From an uncultured Bdellovibrio sp. (GTDB lineage: Bacteria; Bdellovibrionota; Bdellovibrionia; Bdellovibrionales; Bdellovibrionaceae): a DNA stretch of 8,546 nucleotides. The notes under the pieces were generated by a model. The model searched no databases and was not told the origin of the DNA. It was given only the letters and a program-made list of their open reading frames with translations. Below are positions 1 through 7,500 of the stretch, piece by piece. The DNA is taken from positions 1 to 8,546 of the forward strand of contig CALMPX010000096.1 of the NCBI GenBank assembly GCA_937871355.1. Reading direction: 5' to 3'. A program made the translations under genes and the position numbers. Position 1 is the first letter of the stretch; each line of letters opens with the position of its first letter.

Positions 1-138
1 TCCATCGAAGCCTTTTTTTTCGATCATCATGCTGACTAATGGAGAATAAGATCCAGGGTACTGAAGAAGTTTTCCTGATTTTAATTGTTCACGTAAATTT
101 TTTCTTTTTTCGGCTGCAGTCAAAGTAGGGAATAACAT
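1..138 (-). CDS. prpB: Methylisocitrate lyase PrpB, N-terminal 46 codons (3' end outside window)
   Basis: Only the first 46 codons are visible; the frame is open to the window edge. The protein starts MLFPTLTAAEKRKNLREQL and continues through an LLQYPGSYSPLVSMM segment to a final KKGFDG. This follows the N-terminal pattern of the PEP-mutase/isocitrate-lyase superfamily methylisocitrate lyases as I recall it: a basic helix, then 'PG(A/S)xxPL', then 'xxGFxg' just before the first catalytic-barrel strand. In that family the enzyme is cytoplasmic and Mg-dependent and cleaves 2-methylisocitrate to pyruvate and succinate, the last step of the 2-methylcitrate cycle. The catalytic motif lies beyond the window, so the family call rests on the N terminus plus the position directly downstream of prpD. 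The ATG at 138 is preceded by AGAGG at a 5-base spacing, which supports this start. A carboxyvinyl-carboxyphosphonate phosphorylmutase-type relative is the main alternative. Confidence 0.8.
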   Translation of the reverse strand, partial: MLFPTLTAAEKRKNLREQLKSGKLLQYPGSYSPLVSMMIEKKGFDG

Positions 139-143
139 AAAAA

Positions 144-148
144 CCTCT
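144..148 (-). promoter_or_regulatory. Shine-Dalgarno site of prpB
   Basis: On the minus strand AGAGG sits five bases upstream of the ATG at 138. It is the element that fixes the prpB start. It lies 10 bases downstream of the hairpin at 159-179, so that hairpin leaves the site exposed. Confidence 0.6.
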
Positions 149-158
149 GCGTTGGTTT

Positions 159-179
159 GATCGGGTCGAAGACCCGATC
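159..179 (-). promoter_or_regulatory. Perfect GC-rich hairpin between prpD and prpB
   Basis: A perfect inverted repeat has 9-bp arms (GATCGGGTC / GACCCGATC) separated by three bases (UUC in the minus-strand RNA). It begins 19 bases after the prpD stop codon and ends just before the prpB ribosome-binding site. There is no T-tract after it in either direction, so it does not look like an intrinsic terminator. An intercistronic RNA stability or processing element, or a palindromic DNA operator, are the likelier readings. The structure is directly visible; the role is inferred. Confidence 0.6.
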
Positions 180-198
180 TTGGAAATAAAAACTAAAA

Positions 199-1707
199 TT
201 AGAAAATACCTTTTTGATCACGTTTGTTAGCGACTAATTTATCAATGGGAATTTGAACGTTTAATTGTTGTAATTCTGCCGCTGTTAATTCGGGAAGACG
301 TTCACATAAAGAGATGAAACGATTGCGTTCTTCTTTGGTGATGATCTCAGAAGTTAAAGTGTCAAATTTTTTGATGTAGTCCGCACGTTTAAACGGTTTC
401 GCCCCAGCGGGATGAGCATTCGCCACACCTAATTCATCAACTATTTTTTCACCGTTATTTAATGTAATTTCAACGCGGCCACCGAATTGTTTTTTGTTCG
501 GATCTTGCTCGTGGTACGAGGCGGTCCATTTCGCGTCTTCCGTGGTTTTAATTTTATGCCATAATTTAACCGTGTCAGGACGTTTCGCGCGCTCAGGGGC
601 GTAGCTATCGACGTGGTGCCAAGTTCCATCTTGAAGAGCCACAGCGAAGATGTACATGATCGAGTGATCTAAAGTTTCGCGAGACGCATTGGGATCCATT
701 TTTTGTGGATCGTTTGCGCCGGTACCAATCACATAATGTGTGTGGTGAGAGGTGTGAATCATCACCTCTTTGATATCATCGAAGTTTTTAATTTTTGTTT
801 TCATACGAGAGGCTAAGTCGATCAAGGCTTGAGATTGGTATTCAGCTGAATGTTCCTTGGTATATGTTTCTAAGATGGCGCGTTTTTCTTCGCCCACTTC
901 TGGAAGAGGAACAGTGTAGTGGCCATTTTTACCAGAAAGCATGTAAGCAATAACGGAATCTTCGCCTTCGTAAATCGGAGAAGGAGCCCCTTCACCGCGC
1001 ATACAACGATCAGCCGCTTCGATAGCTAATTTACCTGAATGAGCCGGAGCATAAGCTTTCCACGAAGAGATTTCGCCTTTACGAGATTGACGAGTCGTGA
1101 ATGACACGTGAACGGCTTGTTGAATCGCTTGGAAGATAATATCAGTGGGTAAAGTTAATAATGTTCCGATACCACCAGCCGTGGCCGGAGCTAAATGAGC
1201 AATGTGATCTTTTTTGAATTCATGGAGACAAATTGCTTTAACCAGGTTCACGTGAATTTCATAAGCAGTGACGGCCGCTTTAATAAAATCTTTTCCAGAT
1301 TTTCCCGTTTGTTGAGCCACAGCCAATATAGGAGGAATGTTATCACCGGGATGAGAATAATCAGCGGCCAAGAAAGTATCATGGTAATCTAATTCACGAA
1401 CAGCTGTTCCGTTAGCCCAGGCCGCCCATTCACAGGAAAATTTTTGATCATTAGGCATGCCGAATACCGTAGCTCCTCCAGCGCGAGGGTGAGCTAAGGC
1501 CATAGAACGAGCTGAAGCTACAGGACGACGATTCGCTGCTGCAATAGCGACAGAAGCATTGTCGATCACGCGATTAATAACCATATCGATGACATCTTCT
1601 TTGATCGGAGCATTATCAGAACTGATTTCAGCTAACTTCCAAGCCAGCTGATCTTTTTTTTCAATTTTTTCTTTAGATGGATAAACACGTACCGGGATTT
1701 GTCTCAT
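199..1707 (-). CDS. prpD: 2-methylcitrate dehydratase PrpD (MmgE/PrpD family)
   Basis: This is a full-length 502-residue cytoplasmic enzyme of the MmgE/PrpD family, predicted to dehydrate 2-methylcitrate to 2-methyl-cis-aconitate in propionate breakdown. An N-terminal helical domain contains the family signature around residues 101-129: ELDYHDTFLAADYSHPGDN, with D107, D110, H119 and D122. This aligns by eye with the 'WLDFNDTWLAAEWGHPSDN' region of E. coli PrpD. Further family blocks are the basic segment RQSRKGEISSWKAYAPAHSG (206-225), HSAEYQSQA (286-294), which matches 'FPAEFHSQT' of the E. coli enzyme, and SRETLDHSIMYIFAVAL near 342-358. It is slightly longer than E. coli PrpD (483 residues) and resembles the actinobacterial form more closely, from memory of those sequences. 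The ATG at 1707 has AAGGAG at 1713-1718, five bases away. No frameshift or missing motif is seen. Its neighbour prpB supports 2-methylcitrate rather than another PrpD-family substrate such as cis-aconitate. Confidence 0.93.
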   Translation of the reverse strand: MRQIPVRVYPSKEKIEKKDQLAWKLAEISSDNAPIKEDVIDMVINRVIDNASVAIAAANRRPVASARSMALAHPRAGGATVFGMPNDQKFSCEWAAWANGTAVRELDYHDTFLAADYSHPGDNIPPILAVAQQTGKSGKDFIKAAVTAYEIHVNLVKAICLHEFKKDHIAHLAPATAGGIGTLLTLPTDIIFQAIQQAVHVSFTTRQSRKGEISSWKAYAPAHSGKLAIEAADRCMRGEGAPSPIYEGEDSVIAYMLSGKNGHYTVPLPEVGEEKRAILETYTKEHSAEYQSQALIDLASRMKTKIKNFDDIKEVMIHTSHHTHYVIGTGANDPQKMDPNASRETLDHSIMYIFAVALQDGTWHHVDSYAPERAKRPDTVKLWHKIKTTEDAKWTASYHEQDPNKKQFGGRVEITLNNGEKIVDELGVANAHPAGAKPFKRADYIKKFDTLTSEIITKEERNRFISLCERLPELTAAELQQLNVQIPIDKLVANKRDQKGIF

Positions 1708-1712
1708 GCGGA

Positions 1713-1739
1713 CTCCTTATTTATAGATATAAATGAGGA
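1713..1739 (-). promoter_or_regulatory. Shine-Dalgarno of prpD within an AU-rich inverted repeat
   Basis: The prpD ribosome-binding site AAGGAG (1713-1718) lies five bases before the ATG. The bases AAGGA form the end of a 12-base arm (1714-1725). This arm is complementary, with one C-A mismatch, to 1728-1739, whose RNA reads UCCUCAUUUAUA. The two-base spacer means the innermost pair must open, leaving a 4-base loop and about ten pairs. In the transcript this would hide the ribosome-binding site. The upstream arm starts 11 bases after the tamA stop, so ribosomes finishing tamA could disturb it. The complementarity is seen in the sequence; translational control is inferred. No T-run follows it, so it is not a terminator. 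Confidence 0.5.
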
Positions 1740-1742
1740 CAA

Positions 1743-1771
1743 AAAATACCCTAGAAGACACCGACAGACAA
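1743..1771 (-). promoter_or_regulatory. Weak sigma70-like promoter candidate for prpD
   Basis: On the minus strand TTGTCT (1766-1771) and TATTTT (1743-1748) are separated by exactly 17 bases, each matching four of six consensus positions. It lies across the tamA stop codon and would start transcription near 1736, inside the inverted repeat that covers the prpD ribosome-binding site. In AT-rich DNA such a match can arise by chance. Read-through from tamBA is an equal alternative. Confidence 0.2.
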
Positions 1772-4558
1772 ATGAAATGCACCATCTGACTCGTAGCTTT
1801 TTTTGTTCAGCTTGTGGGCATACTCTAAATTAAGCGGACCGATTGGCAAATTATAGCGAATGCCGATGCCGACAGAGTCTCTCCATTCGGCTTTATAATC
1901 GATGCCGCTGGCAAGATCGTCTATACTGACTCGACCGCCATCGTAGAAGAGAGCTGCGGATAGGTCTGATTTTTTCATAAGTGGAAAGCGGAATTCTGAT
2001 TTAAAAAGCTCATAAGAAGAGCTTCCGGTTATACGATAACTGGCACCAAGGACATCGGTATTTGGAAAAAACTCAGTCGATTCGAAACCACGGACGGTAC
2101 TTCGACCGCCTAAGATAAAGCCTTTTTTATCGAAACGAATGCCGTCATTGTTCGTTTTGAGTGGTTGTAGGTATCCTCCACGAAGTGAATTGGCCCAGAC
2201 CAATTGATCGTAAACGGTGTAATACAAAGTTGTTTGTCCCGTCGCACGTAAGAAATCATCTGTGTTATTTGAACCTAAAAATCCCGTCGCATATTCGATG
2301 TTCAGACGAGAAAAATGGCCTGCCGTTGGGTTTAAAATATTATCACGATAATCCAGATCAAGCGTTGGACCAGTTGAGGCAATGACCATATCTTCACGAC
2401 TGTAATTATATTTAATTTCATCTTCTGAATTGATCCCTTTATCCACGAAGTTGGCGATATTATAAATTTGCCAAATTCCAGTGAGGTGAGAAGTGATATC
2501 TTGTTCCACCGACCAGACAGCTTGATTGGCAATTGTTTGCTGGCGAATCGTGTAATCACTCACGGTACGTGATGTTGTATAATTCACGCGAAAGCGAATA
2601 CGGGTGTCGAAGAGATAAGGTTCAAGATATCCGGCGATAACTTTCCATTCGAAGAAATCGAGGACATTCGGATTATAGCTACCTTCACCTCGTAACGAAG
2701 CTCCGCGTCCCCAGCCTCCGATATTGCGGTAGGCGGCGCCGAGATAACCGTGAAGTGTGTAATCATTTTCATTGGTCACACCAGCCCCGATGGTAAAGAC
2801 ACCGGGTTTTCTTTCTCCCAAAGTAATGACAATTGTTCGTGACTGAACATTGGTATTGGACTCGAGCATTTTAATTTCAATGGAAGAAAATAAACCGGTT
2901 TTTTGTAAACGAGCCGTCGATTCTTCGAGTTTTTGTGGGGTGAGTAAATCTCCAATTTTAAATTCGAGCTCGGAAAAAATGACTTTTTCATGAGTTTGAG
3001 TATTTCCATCGATCAGAATGGATCCGACATAAATTTGAGGACCTTCTGAAATATCAATCGTCATTTGAGCTGAGGTAAAATCATCATTATATTGAATGAG
3101 TTCAGCGGTCGTTGCGTTTACAATTTTCATTTCTAAATAGCCCGAGTTGGCGTAATGAGAGCGAATTTTATTTAATCCTGATTCGATTTCATTTAAGTTA
3201 AGCAAAGTTTGATTTTTTAAGCCCATCACGGCGATCAATTCAGCGTTGCTAAATTTTTGATTATGAGTAAACAGTATTTGTGAAATACTCGCTTGAGTGC
3301 CTTCGTCAAGATTGATCGTGATCAAACCTCGGCTAGGATTTTCAAAGTCAGTGGTTAAATCCATTTTTTTTAACTTGGCATTGATGAAGCCTTGATTCTT
3401 GAGTGAGATCACTAAATTTTTAACAGCTTGTTCGATATCGGCTTTGATAAACAGGCCGTCTTGGACCGGTACCGAGGCGTAGTTATAGAATTCTTTGATG
3501 TAGAATTTTTCAGGTTTTGATAGCGTTCCATTAACTTTAATTTTGTAAATTCGTGTTTGCGCATTTTCATTTATTTTGTACACTAGAATATTTTTTTCGC
3601 CTTGTCTTAAAATTGAATATTTAACTTCACTATGACTATAGCCTCGACCTAAATAAAATTTTTGCAATTTGGTTAGGATTTCTTCGGGGAAGCTGTCATC
3701 ACTCGGAGCGTACTCTGATAATTTTAATAGATCTGTTTTAAGTTCATATTCATTAAAACTAGCTGTGCCCTCAATCATAATTTCATATTTTTGTTTAGGA
3801 GAAAATGTATAGACTAAGTCGACTTTGGTATCATTGGCGTTATACATAATTTGCGGAGCTAAGTTGGTCACCAAGTAAAGCCCCATCGAATTGAGATAAG
3901 TACGGATTTCGACGTTGAGTTTTTTAAGCCGTTCGTCGGTCAAAGTTTCTCCGACGTAATTCCAGTAGATTCGATTTTTTAGGATCTGAGAATCTTGCGG
4001 AGCTAAACCTTTAAAGTTTAAAGATTGAATCGTTGTTTTGGAGCCCACTTGAACGGTAATAATCAGTCGTCGTTTGAAACTTTCAGCATTTTCATATTCA
4101 AATTTTGCTGTGGCTTTTTGATACCCCAAATTTTTATAATGGCCAAGCAATTTATCAATAGCGTATTTGACCTTGTTGACATCGTTAGCTTCAGATAAAT
4201 TCAAATTGATAATTTCGAGAGCCTCGTCATCGCTAATATATTTAATATTTTTAAACAACACTTCTTCCACTTTAGAATCTAATTCAGCCTGTAAAGTCAA
4301 ATGAGACTGATCGTTAAGAATGCGAATTTTTTTTAAACGAGTCTTGTTGTAGACTTTTTTAATGATGTTGTTTAAATCTTCGTCGTTGAATTGACTTTTT
4401 GAAAGTTCGGGAATGTCAGACAAAAGAATAGTTTGAAAATTTTTTGGCCAATTAGATAAATCAAATTTAAGGCTGTAAGTTTGAACGGCGTCTTGAGACC
4501 AAGCAGACAGAGATACAGAAAAAATAAATAATGAAATCAGGCAAGAAGTTTTTACCAT
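1751..4558 (-). CDS. tamA: TamA-like Omp85/BamA-superfamily outer-membrane protein with about seven POTRA repeats
   Basis: This complete 935-residue protein starts with a signal peptide: basic K3, a hydrophobic stretch at 7-18, and likely cleavage after AWS at residue 21. Residues 26-583 divide into seven POTRA-like units of 70-90 residues, roughly 26-93, 95-172, 174-254, 256-331, 333-420, 422-507 and 508-583. Several carry the usual helix-glycine turn (YKNLGY, FYLGRGY, LKNQGF, YANSGY, LQKTGLF). Residues 584-935 form the D15/surface-antigen barrel. It has the loop-6 motif GGRSTVRGF with VRGF at 822-825, the FYDGG strand at 871-875, and a C-terminal strand ending in phenylalanine, as expected for BAM-inserted barrels. 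E. coli TamA (577 residues) has three POTRAs and BamA (810) has five, so this one is larger than both. TamA is preferred over BamA because the gene overlaps tamB by 7 bp; in the TAM model the pair links inner and outer membranes for barrel assembly or lipid transfer. A BamA paralogue is the alternative. The ATG at 4558 has a strong ribosome-binding site. Confidence 0.85.
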   Translation of the reverse strand: MVKTSCLISLFIFSVSLSAWSQDAVQTYSLKFDLSNWPKNFQTILLSDIPELSKSQFNDEDLNNIIKKVYNKTRLKKIRILNDQSHLTLQAELDSKVEEVLFKNIKYISDDEALEIINLNLSEANDVNKVKYAIDKLLGHYKNLGYQKATAKFEYENAESFKRRLIITVQVGSKTTIQSLNFKGLAPQDSQILKNRIYWNYVGETLTDERLKKLNVEIRTYLNSMGLYLVTNLAPQIMYNANDTKVDLVYTFSPKQKYEIMIEGTASFNEYELKTDLLKLSEYAPSDDSFPEEILTKLQKFYLGRGYSHSEVKYSILRQGEKNILVYKINENAQTRIYKIKVNGTLSKPEKFYIKEFYNYASVPVQDGLFIKADIEQAVKNLVISLKNQGFINAKLKKMDLTTDFENPSRGLITINLDEGTQASISQILFTHNQKFSNAELIAVMGLKNQTLLNLNEIESGLNKIRSHYANSGYLEMKIVNATTAELIQYNDDFTSAQMTIDISEGPQIYVGSILIDGNTQTHEKVIFSELEFKIGDLLTPQKLEESTARLQKTGLFSSIEIKMLESNTNVQSRTIVITLGERKPGVFTIGAGVTNENDYTLHGYLGAAYRNIGGWGRGASLRGEGSYNPNVLDFFEWKVIAGYLEPYLFDTRIRFRVNYTTSRTVSDYTIRQQTIANQAVWSVEQDITSHLTGIWQIYNIANFVDKGINSEDEIKYNYSREDMVIASTGPTLDLDYRDNILNPTAGHFSRLNIEYATGFLGSNNTDDFLRATGQTTLYYTVYDQLVWANSLRGGYLQPLKTNNDGIRFDKKGFILGGRSTVRGFESTEFFPNTDVLGASYRITGSSSYELFKSEFRFPLMKKSDLSAALFYDGGRVSIDDLASGIDYKAEWRDSVGIGIRYNLPIGPLNLEYAHKLNKKSYESDGAFHLSVGVF

Positions 4559-7500
4559 TGAAACTCCTTTTTGAATTCGTAATCAATTCCGCCTACACCA
4601 ATTTCATTATCTTGATTTTGAATAATGCTGTTCTCCTGTTGAAGATTCGGCTGACTTTGATAATTTAAGATAGCGGAAGAATTCGGAGTGAACATCCACT
4701 GAAGCTTAACTTCGTTATTTTGGCGATCACCTGTTAAAGAGCGCGAATAGGACGTGTTTAATTTTTTTCCTAATTTTTTACTCACAATCACTTTTGGTAC
4801 AGCGATGTTGCGCGTGCTATCGATTGAAGGTGCTAGCTGAACATTAAGTCCTAGGCGAGATTGAATTTTTTTCGTGAAATCTGATTGGTTACCTAATACA
4901 GATAAAACCTCTAAGCCGGTTTGTTTTTGTTGAGTATCTGAAGAAAGATTTTGCGATACGCTTTGATCTGTTGAAGACGATGTATAGCCTAATGCTAATA
5001 AAGAGAAAATATCATTTTCACTTAAAGCGGGTTGACTAGTTGCTTTAATATCTAATTTTTTGCCGGGACCACTGACTGTTAGGTTGACGTCGTAATCAGT
5101 TACTCGGGCATTAGCACTTAAAGACACTTCCGGATTCATTTCTTTTATGCCATTGAATTTAACCAGACCATTTTGAATTTCGAATGGTTTATCTTTAAAA
5201 TTAATTTTACTGCCGGGCTGAACATTAATGATTCCAGTGTAAACGGGTATGCTGGGATTTCCCGTAATATGAAGTGATCCTGTGACGATCCCTTCAAGCA
5301 TGCTATTTTTAATCACAATGCCGCGATTGAATTTAGTATGAACATCTAATAATAAACTTTGTGAATTTCCTTCCATCTGAGAAGCCGGTAGTAAACTGTT
5401 CGGAGGTAAAACGGAAGCCGAATCATCTGTGCCGCCGGAAAACTCTTTTGTCAAAAGCCCCTGCAAAATATCGTAGTCAATTTTTAGTGTGTAAGGAAGC
5501 CAGTTGCCGGAAAAGTTAACTTTAGCTAATCCTGTCGTGAAAATTTGGTTGGGAAATTCTAATTCCATTTCTTCTGTTTCAATATTTATGTTCGCCACAA
5601 CATTTTGTGGTCCTTTGATATCAGCTGAACCTTCACCGTAAAAACGAGCTTGGTTAAGGCTTCCGGTAATTTCGGTCAACTCAACTATGGAATCATGCAG
5701 ATTAAAAAAGGCGGACATATTCGTTACCGGGTAGGGGAAACCGCTTGTCAGGAAGGAGGCCTCGTTGATGAGGCCCTCCCCTGAAAAGTAAGGGCGGCCA
5801 TTTTTAAATTGCACATACGTTACAAATTCGATGATGCCAGAGATACTTTCTGTAAAGGGGATTAAGAATTGAATAGGTTTAATAAATAAGCGACCGTTCA
5901 CATAAACTTTTTGCTGGTTATTTTGTTTTTTTAATTTAATTGAAAGATTTTGATCGGAACCAGTCAGGTTCATGGGAGTCATGCTTGTCAGTTCGTCTTT
6001 GAAAATCATTTCTGATGGTGAAACTAGTTTTAATGTTTGTGCACCACGCTCTATTCCAAACTGATCAACAGTCGCGTGACCCTGGATATGCTCCAACGTG
6101 TTGGTGGTGGTGTGAATGTCGATCATTCCACTGATGTTCGATTTGATATCAAAACGCGGCAAGGGAAGCCCAATTATAGGTAAAAGCAGGATGGGTTGGA
6201 AGTCGCTCATTTTAGCCTTAATCGAATATGTTTCATTCAGAGCAAAAGGAATTTTGAAATCAGTTTGAATTTGGCGTCCAAAAATTTGACCTGAAGCATG
6301 GAAAAATTTTTTATTTAATTCAGATTCCAGTTGCGAGTTCGGCAATTTGAAATTTTCGATCTGAAAATTGTTTAATTGATTTTGCGTGGTAATTTGAGCA
6401 TCTTCCAGCGAACCAGTGATTTTACCGTTGATGTGAACATCGCCGGATATATTTTTGAAAAATTCAGTCAGATGATCGATATCATCTGCTTTTAATCCGG
6501 TAGACATGATGCTCAAATTTAAAACGGGCTCTTTTTTAGTTGTATCGATAAAGTCACGCAATTCAATAGAGCCTGAGGTTTTCATCATTTTAAAATGGTT
6601 GAAATTCAATTTTGAACCATCGGATTCTAGTTCGGCATTGAGTTTAGTATAAGATTCGCCGTAAAGCGCGCCTTTGGTTAAAGCGGCGTTAATTTTCATT
6701 TTAAGTTTCCAAAAATCAAGAGGCCCATTAAAAGTAATGGTCGCATTTCCGTTTCCGGTCGCATCGATCGGTAAATGCCATTTTTCTTCGATCATCTCTA
6801 GAGCATCAGCGACTTTTAATTTTTCAAAATTAATATGACCGTTTGTCCGACTTTTATCGAGATCGACTTCAATATTTCCACGGTATTGGCTTTCTCCTAT
6901 GACGCCAATCATTTTATTCAGACTGACAACTCCATCTTTATAGGTCATTGATCCTGAGATATCGCCTAATTCAAAACCATCTATACCAGCCGCATCGATT
7001 TTAAGATCCGCATCCATCACGCCGTAGCTTGAATCGCCATAGGTGCTGAGTTTTCCTTTTGTGTTTCCTTTAAGTTTGAGATTGGCTAAATTATCAATAT
7101 CTTCTAATTTAAAGTGATCCGATTCACAGGTGAATTTAAAACCTTCTTTAAAAAGAACTGTTCCTTTGGCGGTAAACGGAGAACTATTCAATGAAACGGC
7201 ACTTTCGAAAGAAACTCCGTTGGCATTGATGTTCATGTTGGCTTGAGCTTTAGCTTTTTTGACCGAGACTATATTCTTTGTCTTTTTCATGTCCGAGTTG
7301 ACGATGATATCCGAAGCTTCGACTTCGGTTTGACAATCAACAGTAAAATTTGAAAACTGACCCTGGCAGGTGGCTGAAGCTTTAAGATCCACATAGGCGG
7401 GGATGTCTTTTAAATTTAACGATAAGAATAACTTTTGCAGGTTAAACTGCTGGACCGCAATGTTCGTTTTAAATTTATAGGGAGCTTGATTTTCAATATT

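Noticed and set aside
159..179. Intrinsic terminator after prpD
   Set aside because: The stem is strong, but the bases after it are AAACCAACGC on the minus strand and TTGGAAATAA on the plus strand, with no T-tract.
1195..1392. Open frame of 65 codons on the plus strand opposite prpD
   Set aside because: It lies wholly inside prpD on the other strand, has no recognisable product, and is best explained as a shadow of the prpD codon pattern.
1708..1750. Intrinsic terminator after tamA
   Set aside because: The only T-run (complement of 1741-1746) lies upstream of the inverted repeat in the direction of transcription, so the order needed for an intrinsic terminator is wrong.
2161..2385. Plus-strand open frame opposite the tamA barrel region
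   Set aside because: It is contained in tamA, its composition looks like antisense coding noise, and no family resemblance was seen.
2332..3009. Three minus-strand open frames in other frames of tamA (2332-2559, 2584-2772, 2776-3009)
   Set aside because: All are nested in the well-supported tamA frame and encode no recognisable domain.
4499..4558. Lipoprotein signal in the tamA product (Cys at residue 6)
   Set aside because: The cysteine is too close to the N terminus and lies before the hydrophobic core, so it cannot be a lipobox. A standard signal peptide cut near residue 21 fits better.
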